Shown in pieces: positions 14,187 to 22,511 of a stretch of 64,000 nt of DNA (its first letter is position 1; each line of letters begins with the position of its first letter). Source of the DNA: a virus; IMG/VR virus record IMGVR_UViG_3300042896_001274, positions 1-64,000 of that record; one strand, written 5' to 3'. The notes beneath the pieces are model-generated. The model worked only from the letters and a program-made list of their open reading frames with translations. It made no database searches and was not told the DNA's origin. The translations under genes were made by a program, and so were the position numbers.

Positions 14187-14208
14187 TCGTGAAGAAAGAA
14201 TCACACCC

Positions 14209-16425
14209 ATGGCAATAATCACTAGCAAAACCTTTAATGGGATTCAGCTGTTAAAAGTTAATTCAAATCCGTCTGGAATCTCCGCGCCTAATGGATCGAT
14301 TGCTTTAGATACATCAACCGCAAACAAATATCGAAACGTTGGTGGTGACGTATGGAATCTCATAGTTTCTGGTAGCATCACGGAACCTCAAGCTAGTGGT
14401 ACACAGGGACCTCAAGGCCCTCAAGGTTCAAATGGTGATAGAGGAACCCAAGGTGTTCCAGGTACTCAAGGAAGCCAAGGTTCAAATGGTGATAGAGGAA
14501 CCCAAGGTGTTCCAGGTACTCAAGGAAGCCAAGGTTCAAATGGTGATAGAGGAACCCAAGGTGTTCCAGGTACTCAAGGTCCTCAAGGTTCGACCGGCGA
14601 CAGAGGAGCTCAAGGTGTTCCAGGATCACAAGGGGCAACTGGATCTGGTACGCAAGGTTCTCAAGGATACCAAGGCCCTCAAGGAGTTCCAGGATCAGGT
14701 GGAGGTGGTGCAAGTGGCGGATTACCAGTCATTAACGTTACAACGGATTTAGTTGGACTGGGGTATTCTGCAAACGCAACAAATGATGGATCGTCAAACG
14801 GCGGAGATGCAATTCAAGACGCGATAGATCATTTCTTATTAAATCCTGCAGACTTTTATGCGATTTATATACCTCCTGGCGTTTATAGCATTTCAAAATC
14901 ACTCATTATTGCATATCCACCATTAGGAAACGCCGCGGCAGGAACATGGTCACAGTGTAATATCATATCATCATTGAACATGTTCCCAGACGTCGGGGGA
15001 GCTGCAATACAATGGAATTCAGGACTCGGTAAAGTTGATCCGATGCTGGTCATACAGGGAGCAAGAAACGTTTCCTTATCAGGAATTACGTTCAACGGTC
15101 CAAACGCTGCACCTTTTAATTTACTAGACGCGCCAAATCATTATGAAGCATTATTTACTTCAGAATATGCTGACTGGCTTTCCTACGGCATAAGAGATAA
15201 TTCCATGTCGCCGCAATGTTGTATTGCAATCGACCCTTTTGTAAACGGAAATCCTGGGGGTGATGCATCAAATGCATACCCAAACTTGACCGCATATTAT
15301 ACTGATAAATACCAAAGGTCTTCTAGCAATATTGTGTTTGAAAATTGCGCATTTAGAAAGAGCAACTTTGGCGTTGTCATATCTCCATCAGGTCCTGTAG
15401 GGGGAGTCGACGTAATTGGTAATTCAGAAAATTTCTATTTTAAGAATTGCTTTTTTGAATACAATAGAGTTCATTATAGTACCGGACAATCACAAGCAAG
15501 AGCAAATAATCTATTTTCACCTAGAATGATTGGTTCTTGGATAGCGATAGATACAGAATTAGTCGGACCAGGTGGTAATCAAGGTGTCGCACCTACGTTA
15601 TCAGGTGCTCCAAACTTTGGCGGATGTAAATACGTTTTCAACATAAATACAAGAAATCAAGTTTTTGATGCATCAAGTTGTTATTTTGAATCAATCGCAA
15701 GTCTAGGAAGAATAGACTTCGGTGCTGGGGGATTAGGGGCTAGATTCTCATCTTGTAGCATTACTTTTATTGCGCCTGGTGACGTAGGGACAGATACCGC
15801 GGCGAGCGCTGCCGTGGGTGGTACTGTTGCAGGAATCCCTTATCATTTATCCAATATGGGAATGTTGCATATGGATCGCTGTGGCATAAACACTGGAGAT
15901 TATCCTTTAAAGATTTGGAATGACTCTTCAGCTAGATTAAAACTAACACAATGCGCAATACAAACCCAAGGAAGTAACTCTAAGATTCAAATCGGATTTG
16001 ACAAATATTCACTTCGTAATGATCAAAAGATTGTAATAATCGATAACATAATAGTCGTCCCTGTCACGGGAAACATTATTCAAGATAGTCCTACAACGAC
16101 GAAGTGGAATAGCTACGATATCGGAGGCGCAACGTTTACACAAGGCGCCAATCAAACGATCGGTACATTCACTGTAACATCAGGTCAGGCAGAAAATCTT
16201 GAAGTAGGAGATTTGATCTACTTAGAAAGTGGTCCAGGAAACGATTTTCAACCAGAAATATTTACTACGAATGGTTATTCAGCTGCAGACCTATGGGGAA
16301 CAATTGGTAAGATACAATCTGTAACAGATTCCGGAGAAACAAGAACAGTTACAGTAAAACACATACACAAAGGATTTCCATTTGATACCGCAGTGAATAT
16401 TAGGCGTTTTAGATGGTCAGCATGA
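14209..16425 (+). CDS. tail fibre/spike with collagen-like stalk and beta-helix domain
   Basis: 738 aa. Residues 1-60 (MAIITSKTFNGIQLLKV, then GSIALDTSTANKYRNVGGDVWN) look like a tail-attachment head domain. Residues about 62-165 are Gly-x-y collagen repeats built on an 18-residue unit (GDRGTQGVPGTQGSQGSN). The rest is a repetitive Gly/Asn/Ser-rich beta structure with short strands such as NIVFENCAFRKSNFGVVISP and KYVFNINTR, typical of right-handed parallel beta-helix (pectate-lyase-like) spikes. The C-terminal 100 residues form a different domain (GQAENLEVGDLIYLESGPGN). Likely recognises or degrades host surface glycan; enzymatic activity not demonstrated. Single plus-strand gene with its own terminator. 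Base composition is more A+T-rich than the GDLV array next to it. Confidence 0.85.
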   Translation: MAIITSKTFNGIQLLKVNSNPSGISAPNGSIALDTSTANKYRNVGGDVWNLIVSGSITEPQASGTQGPQGPQGSNGDRGTQGVPGTQGSQGSNGDRGTQGVPGTQGSQGSNGDRGTQGVPGTQGPQGSTGDRGAQGVPGSQGATGSGTQGSQGYQGPQGVPGSGGGGASGGLPVINVTTDLVGLGYSANATNDGSSNGGDAIQDAIDHFLLNPADFYAIYIPPGVYSISKSLIIAYPPLGNAAAGTWSQCNIISSLNMFPDVGGAAIQWNSGLGKVDPMLVIQGARNVSLSGITFNGPNAAPFNLLDAPNHYEALFTSEYADWLSYGIRDNSMSPQCCIAIDPFVNGNPGGDASNAYPNLTAYYTDKYQRSSSNIVFENCAFRKSNFGVVISPSGPVGGVDVIGNSENFYFKNCFFEYNRVHYSTGQSQARANNLFSPRMIGSWIAIDTELVGPGGNQGVAPTLSGAPNFGGCKYVFNINTRNQVFDASSCYFESIASLGRIDFGAGGLGARFSSCSITFIAPGDVGTDTAASAAVGGTVAGIPYHLSNMGMLHMDRCGINTGDYPLKIWNDSSARLKLTQCAIQTQGSNSKIQIGFDKYSLRNDQKIVIIDNIIVVPVTGNIIQDSPTTTKWNSYDIGGATFTQGANQTIGTFTVTSGQAENLEVGDLIYLESGPGNDFQPEIFTTNGYSAADLWGTIGKIQSVTDSGETRTVTVKHIHKGFPFDTAVNIRRFRWSA
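14425..14640 (+). repeat. four 54-bp tandem repeats encoding the collagen-like stalk
   Basis: Units begin at 14425, 14479, 14533 and 14587. The first three are nearly identical, the fourth has diverged at many third positions. Each encodes 18 residues (six Gly-x-y triplets). Near-identity at DNA level implies recent expansion and a stalk of variable length. Confidence 0.85.
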
Positions 16426-16433
16426 AATTAGAA

Positions 16434-16468
16434 ATTCAGGCTTCGCGTGAAGCCTGAATCGCTTTTTT
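16434..16468 (+). terminator. intrinsic terminator after the tail fibre
   Basis: An 11-bp perfect stem (ATTCAGGCTTC / GAAGCCTGAAT) with a GCGT loop, followed after CGC by six T. It separates the fibre gene from the convergent lysis-type gene. Confidence 0.85.
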
Positions 16469-17132
16469 ACTTTGAAGATTCTTGTTTAAGAGCGTCTTGC
16501 TGTTCTGCAGGTTTAAACAACCCTTTTTGTTTCTCAATTTCATTATTGAGTTGCTCTGGTGTCTTCTCTAGTAGGTGTCTATAGAAAGACTCACGATTAT
16601 TAACACCAGGCCAATTACAAGATCCAGCCCCGCCATAAATTGCCATCGCACCATGAAATGTTCCGCATTGCTTCATTCCCATGGCCAGGTAACGAACTGC
16701 AACATTTGCTGACATCATTGTTGATTCAAGGCTTGAAGAATTCATTGTCTTGTATTCATCTTGATTAACAAGGCCAGTCTTTTGGATCTGCCATGGAGAA
16801 CGAGCCTTGTGATAAACAGTTCCACTTGCCGACACCGAAGGATCACATTCGTATTTTCGACACTTACCTTCGTGGACGTTCTTGGCAAACTTGCTCTCCC
16901 AATACCCCATGGTAATTAGAAGAAGTGCCAGGCTCTTCTTTTCCTTTGGCCAGGTACGTACGCATGTCTTATCAGACTCATATTTGTCAGAACACGTAGC
17001 TTTTGATGATGCATCATCGATTGCCTGAGCAATAATTGACATGCGATCAACACGTTGTTGCCAAGCCTCACCGTCCCCGTAAGTGGGCTGAAGGCTTAGC
17101 AGAACCGTTGTAATGTAGTTAACGAGATTCAT
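16467..17132 (-). CDS. lysozyme/lytic-transglycosylase-like endolysin
   Basis: 221 aa. The core LLITMGYWESKFAKNVHEGKC followed by ARSPWQIQKTG fits the SLT/lysozyme-like fold: Glu in a Y-W-E-S-K-F helix as catalytic acid, then the P-W-Q-I motif. Several Cys (CSDKYESDKTC, CRKYEC, CGTFHG, GSCNWPG) could form disulphides, which would suit a periplasmic enzyme. The N-terminus (MNLVNYITTVLLSLQPTYG) may be a signal-anchor. Very likely the cell-wall hydrolase used for lysis or for entry. The start is 7 bp downstream of a TATATA -10 box. The C-terminal 50 residues are charged. Confidence 0.7.
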   Translation of the reverse strand: MNLVNYITTVLLSLQPTYGDGEAWQQRVDRMSIIAQAIDDASSKATCSDKYESDKTCVRTWPKEKKSLALLLITMGYWESKFAKNVHEGKCRKYECDPSVSASGTVYHKARSPWQIQKTGLVNQDEYKTMNSSSLESTMMSANVAVRYLAMGMKQCGTFHGAMAIYGGAGSCNWPGVNNRESFYRHLLEKTPEQLNNEIEKQKGLFKPAEQQDALKQESSK

Positions 17133-17139
17133 GGAATGT

Positions 17140-17168
17140 TATATATCACCTTTACGAAAGTTTGTTCA
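17140..17168 (-). promoter_or_regulatory. promoter (TGAACA-17-TATATA)
   Basis: Minus strand: TGAACA (17168-17163), 17 bp, TATATA (17145-17140), 7 bp, ATG at 17132. Near-leaderless. Confidence 0.5.
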
Positions 17169-17216
17169 CCTTTGTTTACATCAAATTACAGAATTCGCTG
17201 ACGAATATTTTAAAAG

Positions 17217-17245
17217 TGTAAAATAGCCGTGCCACGTGATAATAT
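17217..17245 (+). promoter_or_regulatory. promoter (TGTAAA-17-TAATAT)
   Basis: Plus strand: TGTAAA (17217-17222), 17 bp, TAATAT (17240-17245), 12 bp to the ATG at 17258, with an AAGG that can act as a weak ribosome-binding site. Confidence 0.55.
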
Positions 17246-17257
17246 AAGGTACAGTTC

Positions 17258-17680
17258 ATGATCCCAACTCTCAGTCCATATGGATTAATACAAGAGTCGC
17301 TTTGGCCTGATTCTTGGAAGATCCTTGTTTCTTGTGTGATGTTGAACTGTACAACTCGGAAGCAAGTAGAAAAAGTTCTTCCTAAGTTTTTTTCTCTTTG
17401 GCCGAGTGCCGAAGAACTTTTGAAGTCAAACCCAGAAGATATTACCGAAACAATTGCAGCACTTGGGTTTAAGAACAGAAGGACCAAGAACCTATTAAGC
17501 ATGACCAGATCGTATCTGGAATGTGAATGGAAAGACCCAAGGGAACTTCCTGGTGTTGGTGAGTACGGTGCCAGAGCTTGGGAGATATTTTGTGCAGATA
17601 AATTAGGGGATGAACCTCCAAAAGACGGAGCCCTGGTGTTATATTGGGAGTGGAGAAAGAAACATGACAATCGAACGTAA
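17258..17680 (+). CDS. HhH-GPD DNA glycosylase, MBD4-like
   Basis: 140 aa, little more than the minimal catalytic core. LVSCVMLNCTTRKQVEKVLPKF, then LGFKNRRTKNLLSM, then ELPGVGEYGARAWEIFCAD follow the order of the helix-hairpin-helix glycosylases. The stretch from KDPRELPGVGEYG to KDGALVLYWEW matches the C-terminus of MBD4 closely, including an Asp (about residue 124) at the place of the MBD4 catalytic Asp. MBD4 enzymes excise T or U opposite G. Likely role: removing mispaired T or U, or attacking modified host DNA. No Fe-S cluster Cys seen. Overlaps the next gene by 17 bp. Confidence 0.8.
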   Translation: MIPTLSPYGLIQESLWPDSWKILVSCVMLNCTTRKQVEKVLPKFFSLWPSAEELLKSNPEDITETIAALGFKNRRTKNLLSMTRSYLECEWKDPRELPGVGEYGARAWEIFCADKLGDEPPKDGALVLYWEWRKKHDNRT

Positions 17681-17984
17681 ACAATTTCAACAGAAGCCTG
17701 AAAAGAAAAAGGTCGACAAGATTGACGCCCGGAAACTCAAGCGGAGTTTCAAGACAGATTCATTGTCGGACGCAATCGTTGAGGGGAAGTTCGTAGGAGA
17801 GATTGGCTGTGAGATCGTTGTCAGCAGGTTTCGCAATGGAAAAGACACATTGTCAGTCTGCACCGTGAAACAGGTGGATGAAAAGGATCTCATCCACACT
17901 TGGGATGAAACCCTTCAACAGTGGTTTGTGTTTCCAATCAACGAATCGCCTAAGATCACAAAGTTACTTACGATTAAAAAGTAA
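17664..17984 (+). CDS. hypothetical protein coupled to the glycosylase
   Basis: 106 aa from the ATG at 17664, inside the end of the glycosylase gene. Basic N-terminus (MTIERKQFQQKPEKKKVDK), then a beta-rich part (GCEIVVSRFRNGKDTLSVCTV) and HTWDETLQQWFVFPI. Not recognised. Co-translation suggests it works with the glycosylase. Overlaps the convergent gene tail by 21 bp. Confidence 0.6.
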   Translation: MTIERKQFQQKPEKKKVDKIDARKLKRSFKTDSLSDAIVEGKFVGEIGCEIVVSRFRNGKDTLSVCTVKQVDEKDLIHTWDETLQQWFVFPINESPKITKLLTIKK

Positions 17985-19028
17985 AAAGAACTTTTTGATC
18001 ATATCGAATAAGAATCCAAGGAAACTTGGGTTCTTTTCTAGTTTCACGGGCGGTACTGCCACAATGGCATTTAGTTCATTGATCAATTCTTTATTGATCG
18101 TGGCTGTAGAGACTGGTTTTGAATCGATCGGTGCACTTATTATGATTGGTTTGACTTCTTCAAGTTGAACGAAAGACCACTTCTCTAGTTCTGCGGAATT
18201 GTTCGGAAGATCAACACCGAACAAACTTTCGACAATCGGTCTGAGAGCATCATATCTCTTTGGGTAGATCTTGATGTTTGGACCAAAAGTGAGTCTCTTG
18301 ATCAATGAGATGCACCATTCTTGGGACCACTTTTTACCCACAAATTTCGTTGATGAAAACATTTCTCCTGCGATTCGAGGAAGATTGATCGCGAAGGTAA
18401 GATAAATCGCTCTTGTTGCATCGGCCCAAGGGGTTGAGGTTTTATCATCGAACAGAGACTTTTTCACCTCTGCGGGAACGAATCCCATTAATCTATCCAC
18501 GGTAAACTTTTTTTGAATTTCATGGGTACGTGGATCTTCAAAGACAGATGCCACAGCTGCGGCCCACGTTTTCGCATACATCCTCAGCTCATTGTTCCAC
18601 TTTCCCTTCCGACCGTCACAACCCAAGAACAATTTCTGTTGAAGTGCAATGCTATTGACCTCAGAATCGCCTATAAAAAATCTCCAAATTCCTTTATGGT
18701 TTTTCCTAAAAGAAGAATTTGAAATTTTTAAAGCAGGCTTCAAGTGCTCTTGAACCATAGATTCTTTTCCAGAATCGCAAATTGCACCGAGGAGCTTCGA
18801 AACAGAAAAAGTGTTGGCCTCTCCCCATTGAATGAGACCCACGGTCAAAATCATCCGATCATACATGTTTATGGCATCATAATGGCCACTTTCGATCGCG
18901 GTGATCGTGGCAAGATATTTGTCCTCAAGAGAAGGATTCTTAGGAAGTTCAAACTTGGTCTTTCCACGGTAAAATGGACCCTCAAACTCCTGATACATGC
19001 TCCAATAAACGTCTTCTACGCGAGCCAT
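17964..19028 (-). CDS. putative lysozyme-like protein with C-terminal membrane segment
   Basis: 354 aa. The N-terminal part contains YLATITAIESGHYDAINMYD, then RMILTVGLIQWGEAN, similar in order to muramidase-like phage and bacterial proteins in which a Glu in an A-x-E-S-G helix is followed by a G-x-[IM]-Q-[WF] turn. The C-terminal 20 residues (SFLGFLFDMIKKFFLLFNRK) form a hydrophobic, basic-ended tail suggesting membrane association. Strong GAGGAGGAA ribosome-binding site. Function as a lytic enzyme is inferred; I am not sure of the family. Confidence 0.5.
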   Translation of the reverse strand: MARVEDVYWSMYQEFEGPFYRGKTKFELPKNPSLEDKYLATITAIESGHYDAINMYDRMILTVGLIQWGEANTFSVSKLLGAICDSGKESMVQEHLKPALKISNSSFRKNHKGIWRFFIGDSEVNSIALQQKLFLGCDGRKGKWNNELRMYAKTWAAAVASVFEDPRTHEIQKKFTVDRLMGFVPAEVKKSLFDDKTSTPWADATRAIYLTFAINLPRIAGEMFSSTKFVGKKWSQEWCISLIKRLTFGPNIKIYPKRYDALRPIVESLFGVDLPNNSAELEKWSFVQLEEVKPIIISAPIDSKPVSTATINKELINELNAIVAVPPVKLEKNPSFLGFLFDMIKKFFLLFNRK

Positions 19029-19060
19029 AAAGTTCCTCCTCGAATTTAGGAAAAATTATG

Positions 19061-19777
19061 TTAGTATATAACTTCCTCTTTCGCAAGAAACTTTGAAATT
19101 ATATCTTTATGGATGAAAAAAGTCAAAAAAGGTCCAGATGTTGAAACCCAAGAACATGTTCCAATAAAATGCCCATCAGAATCAAAGGCTCCACCCCCGG
19201 AATTACCCATCCAAGCAGGAGATGAAATCTGAACCACCTTGTCAACAGGTGCCTCAAGCGGTCCCTTCATTCCAATACGAACCGCAGACACATATCCCTT
19301 CGAATATGTCCACCCATAACCAGCCGTGTGACCCATTATGTGAACCTCTTCACCAGACTCTATTATCTCATCAGTGAATATAACATTGTCATGAATCGGT
19401 TCAGATGTCGGATCAACTGCCAAAAGTGCGAGATCATTTGTCTCATCAACGGCTCTAACAACCGCCATGTGAATTCCATCATCCTCATCAAAGGTTTCAT
19501 ATGTAACCAATTTATGACTGTTTATACAGTGCCCAGCTGTCAATAAAAATCCCCTCTTGACCCACACTGCAGAACAACGGATCCACGGATTCCTTGGATC
19601 AAGGTCTGTCAATGCAACTGTCAATCCTTTCAATCTACGAACATTTTCAATCTGATCAGATCGATGATTTTGATGAGAAACATGTGAAATCTGCAAGTTT
19701 TTCGCAGGACTAGCACAACATCCCATGAGAAAGAAAAATAAACTAAATGCAAATAGGCTCCCGAAATTTTTCACCAA
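19061..19777 (-). CDS. trypsin-like serine protease, lipoprotein
   Basis: 238 aa, GTG start with AAGGGGG upstream. Signal MVKNFGSLFAFSLFFFLMGCC with lipobox LMGC, so probably lipid-anchored and facing the periplasm or outside. The chymotrypsin-fold triad is visible: His in LTAGHC (about 77), Asp in ETNDLALL (about 112), Ser in MGNSGGGAF (about 193). Likely an active S1-type endopeptidase. A phage-encoded secreted protease could act in superinfection exclusion, lysis or host-surface remodelling; no direct evidence for any of these. Confidence 0.85.
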   Translation of the reverse strand: MVKNFGSLFAFSLFFFLMGCCASPAKNLQISHVSHQNHRSDQIENVRRLKGLTVALTDLDPRNPWIRCSAVWVKRGFLLTAGHCINSHKLVTYETFDEDDGIHMAVVRAVDETNDLALLAVDPTSEPIHDNVIFTDEIIESGEEVHIMGHTAGYGWTYSKGYVSAVRIGMKGPLEAPVDKVVQISSPAWMGNSGGGAFDSDGHFIGTCSWVSTSGPFLTFFIHKDIISKFLAKEEVIY

Positions 19778-19867
19778 AGCCCCCTTCAGCAGGTCGAAAA
19801 TCCAGCTTAATAATACCTATATGTGCTCAAGTCTGCCCGATGCTTTCGACTATGAAAATATTGCTTT

Positions 19868-19896
19868 TGTAGAATTTTGGTAAACAAATGTAATAT
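19868..19896 (+). promoter_or_regulatory. promoter, leaderless type (TGTAGA-17-TAATAT)
   Basis: Plus strand: TGTAGA (19868-19873), 17 bp, TAATAT (19891-19896), 6 bp, ATG at 19903. The plus-strand example with the 6-bp rule and a recognisable -35 box. Confidence 0.6.
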
Positions 19897-19902
19897 CAAA
19901 CC

Positions 19903-20133
19903 ATGCCTCTATCGAAAGAAAACCAAGACTTAATTCGAGCCGCGGCCAAGGAAGCCGGTGATCACCTCAAGGGTAAACTTCCTCCTTGCAAGTTTCTCAA
20001 GGAACGGAACTCATATGCTCACATATGGGAGAGAATAGCTTCTCGTATGGGAAAGTCTTACAAGGATTGCGATGATCATCAAGTTCCACAGATCTTAGAG
20101 ATGATCGAATGGTACAGAAACAACCCATGCTAA
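19903..20133 (+). CDS. conserved phage protein (AHIW...GKSYKDC type)
   Basis: 76 aa, all-helical by appearance. RNSYAHIWERIASRMGKSYKDCDDHQVPQI resembles a small protein found in many tailed phages with the box A-H-I-W ... G-x-S-Y-x-D-C. Function unknown. Start fixed by a -10 box 6 bp upstream. Overlaps the next gene (ATGCTAA). Confidence 0.7.
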   Translation: MPLSKENQDLIRAAAKEAGDHLKGKLPPCKFLKERNSYAHIWERIASRMGKSYKDCDDHQVPQILEMIEWYRNNPC

Positions 20134-20435
20134 ACATCATCAAGAATATAAAATGGGACATCAAACAGGGTCGGTATAACAAGTTTCCGACATGTTGTGT
20201 CACCTTTTACTCTTTCCTATGGTCTAGGATCAGTGACTTAGGGGTATCAACGGATTCTATCCATGAAACAGGATGGTGGAGGTTGCTTGTCTGTAATCCC
20301 TACAACTTTCTCATCAAAACCGGATGGAAGCTAAGAGGTAGGGATTATCAAGAAACAACTTGGAACAGGATTCCCTGTCCCAAGTGCATTTTTTTTGGTG
20401 AACCCACTGATCCGATTGACGGATTCGCGGAATGA
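20127..20435 (+). CDS. hypothetical protein
   Basis: 102 aa from the ATG at 20127 overlapping the upstream stop. Contains FPTCCVTFYSFLW and IPCPKCIFFG, giving two Cys pairs that could bind zinc. No family recognised. Ends 2 bp from the convergent zincin-like gene. Confidence 0.55.
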   Translation: MLNIIKNIKWDIKQGRYNKFPTCCVTFYSFLWSRISDLGVSTDSIHETGWWRLLVCNPYNFLIKTGWKLRGRDYQETTWNRIPCPKCIFFGEPTDPIDGFAE

Positions 20436-20436
20436 A

Positions 20437-20985
20437 TCACTTGCCTGACTTTATCTTTTCAATTGTGGAATCAAACCACTTCTCTAGGTTTCCGCGGAAG
20501 GGCCACATCCAGAAATAATTCGCTGTTGTAAACTGCGAAATGATGAACTCCCTTACCTGCGAAGAAGAAGCGGCTTTTTCTCCATGATATTGGTAGATCG
20601 CCCGGATGCTCTCTTCGTATGCCTCTTGTTCAAACTTCTTGCGGAAGTAAGCCAAACCTACTGGAAGCGGGAATAAGAGATATAAGAAAGAGAAAAGAAA
20701 CCTTCCGTACTTCTTACCCTGTCTCATGTGAATCCTTTCGTGCCTTAGGACCTCAACCTTGTCCACAAGGCGGTTGGATTCCCACTTCTCTGTGACATAC
20801 ACCTTCACTCCAAGGGTGGTTATGAAATTGGTCATGAATGTTTTCATCTGACCGAAAGTGATCACCTTGAGGCAGACATCAATTAGCTTCATCAGCTTTG
20901 AATCTGTCTTCTTGATGATGTCAAAATCTGGGAACTCTTTCTTAATTTCTACCAGCAGTGCCTCATAGTCTTCTTTAATCGCCAT
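20437..20985 (-). CDS. putative zincin-like metalloprotease with membrane segment
   Basis: 182 aa. RHERIHMRQ (about residues 79-87) is an HExxH zinc motif (H-E-R-I-H), followed by a hydrophobic segment FLFSFLYLLFPLPVGLAYF and then EQEAYEESIRA, whose Glu could be the third ligand. This arrangement recurs in small phage and bacterial hypothetical proteins. Proteolytic activity is inferred. Good AGGAG site before the ATG; a TATAAT box lies about 23 bp upstream. Confidence 0.6.
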   Translation of the reverse strand: MAIKEDYEALLVEIKKEFPDFDIIKKTDSKLMKLIDVCLKVITFGQMKTFMTNFITTLGVKVYVTEKWESNRLVDKVEVLRHERIHMRQGKKYGRFLFSFLYLLFPLPVGLAYFRKKFEQEAYEESIRAIYQYHGEKAASSSQVREFIISQFTTANYFWMWPFRGNLEKWFDSTIEKIKSGK

Positions 20986-21057
20986 AGAATTGTTTCTCCT
21001 GAGAGATGATTATAATCCAGAACAACTAGAAAGTGTTGGTATAAGGTAACAAAATAG

Positions 21058-21348
21058 ATGACGGTCAAGAAGCTCCTACCCCCTGGAACTATGCTCGTGT
21101 GCCGCATAGATCTAGATCAATTGATCCTATGGTCATCATACAATTGTGATCTTGATGATATTAATGCAACAGTGGATGTGAATGAGGTCCTGATGGTAAT
21201 CGATTCTAGGGTCACACCTGAAGAAGATCGACCGAAGTATGATGAAGTCTACACGGATGAATGGAAGAACGGTGCTTACTTTGTCATGTCTTCATCAGGT
21301 GTGAAGGGGTGGATCGGTGAAGGTTGGGTAATGCCGGTCACCATCTGA
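21058..21348 (+). CDS. GDLV-family protein outside the array
   Basis: 96 aa. Opens TVKKLLPPGTMLVCRID; the centre is VNEVLMVIDSRVT and the end SSGVKGWIGEGWVMPVTI, with duplicated G-W motifs. An isolated plus-strand relative of the array genes, ending in an 11-bp overlap with the convergent lipoprotein gene. Function unknown. Confidence 0.65.
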   Translation: MTVKKLLPPGTMLVCRIDLDQLILWSSYNCDLDDINATVDVNEVLMVIDSRVTPEEDRPKYDEVYTDEWKNGAYFVMSSSGVKGWIGEGWVMPVTI

Positions 21349-21613
21349 TTCTGATTCCACAAGTTGCCCCTGTTGGTTTGACTGGAGCTGGTATTCCAGT
21401 GATCTTGGTCAGATTGACATCGAAACGAAATTCAACAGGAGACCGATAGCCTCCTGACTTTTTCTTCTCTGTGACCAGAGGAACTCCGATGCTTATAGAA
21501 GAGCTCTGAATGCTGAACTTGACCGGGACAGGTTCAAGGGTGGTCGGGACGGACGACAAAAATGTTCCACAACCCGAACACAATAACAATAGGGGAATTA
21601 TTAAAAGCCTCAC
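21338..21613 (-). CDS. small lipoprotein
   Basis: 91 aa, GTG start with AGG upstream. Signal MRLLIIPLLLLCSGC with lipobox LCSGC. The mature part is beta-rich (KFSIQSSSISIGVPLV) with one further Cys near the end. Not recognised. Downstream of and co-directional with the exonuclease gene. Confidence 0.6.
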   Translation of the reverse strand: MRLLIIPLLLLCSGCGTFLSSVPTTLEPVPVKFSIQSSSISIGVPLVTEKKKSGGYRSPVEFRFDVNLTKITGIPAPVKPTGATCGIRIRW

Positions 21614-21627
21614 CTAAGTTAAGTAGG

Positions 21628-22455
21628 TCACCCCCACAGGTGTTCAAAGCATCCGGTGAACTTCTCCCAGCTTCCATCCTTTGTAAGTGACTTGAAACCG
21701 TGACCCTCGAACGCCGCCTTCACATCATCCCATCCTTTCTCAGGAGAAGTTGATGTCATCTCCATCCGTTCCTCCTCAGACCAAGGACGAAAAGAAATCA
21801 AATCGTGGTTCCGGGTGAAGATCTCCGCATGTTGAGGATCAGCAAGAAACTTTGAGAGCTTGTCTGGATCAGATGCCAGGTCGGCAGCCGTCTTGTCTCC
21901 AACACCAGGAATTCCAGGAATGTTATCACTACCGTCTCCCCTCAAGGACTTCCATGTCACATAGTCATAATCCTGAGGAGCAACAACATAGTCTTTCTTC
22001 ATGGGATTCCAGATCTTCACGTGATGGAATTCCTGGAGCAACTGGGTAAAGTCTGAATCATTAGAGATGACTGTCCACGGTACTGCTGTGGAACTCCGCT
22101 TGATGAGGTTGTAGATGGTATCATCACATTCGGACGTTCCATGTCGAACCACGGAGACAGGGAATCGGGTGGACAACAACTCCACGATCTCATCCTTCTG
22201 ACGGAAAAACTTCTGGAGCTCTTGGTACTTGGGATCATCCTCCTCGACCCTACGAGTTGCCTTGTATTCAGGCAAGAGTTCATACCGCTGGACAGGCCGA
22301 CCCTCAAGGACCACATAGACTCGTGTCGGCTTGAACTGGTCGACCAAGGCCTTGAACTGCCGAAAGAAGTTATAAACAACCGGTGCAGGACCCATGAGAA
22401 AACCGCTACGGGCTCGGTGACACAGGTTCATAAAATCGATACAGAGGATTGACAT
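21628..22455 (-). CDS. 5'-3' exonuclease / flap endonuclease (Rad2/FEN family)
   Basis: 275 aa, close to T4 RNase H and to the N-terminal domain of Pol I. Acts on 5' flaps or RNA primers during lagging-strand synthesis. Visible metal ligands: CIDFMNLCHRA (Asp6), TSECDDTIYNLI (about 117), TVISNDSDFTQLL (about 138-146) and the helix-3-turn region GDGSDNIPGIPGVGDKTA (about 183-200), which also carries the helix-hairpin-helix. All acidic clusters are present, so it should be active. Leaderless promoter 6 bp upstream of the ATG. Confidence 0.9.
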   Translation of the reverse strand: MSILCIDFMNLCHRARSGFLMGPAPVVYNFFRQFKALVDQFKPTRVYVVLEGRPVQRYELLPEYKATRRVEEDDPKYQELQKFFRQKDEIVELLSTRFPVSVVRHGTSECDDTIYNLIKRSSTAVPWTVISNDSDFTQLLQEFHHVKIWNPMKKDYVVAPQDYDYVTWKSLRGDGSDNIPGIPGVGDKTAADLASDPDKLSKFLADPQHAEIFTRNHDLISFRPWSEEERMEMTSTSPEKGWDDVKAAFEGHGFKSLTKDGSWEKFTGCFEHLWG

Positions 22456-22461
22456 ATTATG

Positions 22462-22490
22462 ATCTTACCATCTCGAGAAACAAGATTACA
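22462..22490 (-). promoter_or_regulatory. promoter, leaderless type (TGTAAT-17-TAAGAT)
   Basis: Minus strand: TGTAAT (22490-22485), 17 bp, TAAGAT (22467-22462), 6 bp, ATG at 22455. On the opposite strand TATAAT at 22499-22504 stands 7 bp before the ATG at 22512, so the two divergent genes share this 56-bp region. Confidence 0.6.
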
Positions 22491-22511
22491 CAACGTGATA
22501 TAATTTATCAC

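Noticed and set aside
14396-14752. 118-codon plus-strand ORF in the collagen repeat of the fibre
   Set aside because: It is the repeat read in another frame; the repetition alone keeps it open.
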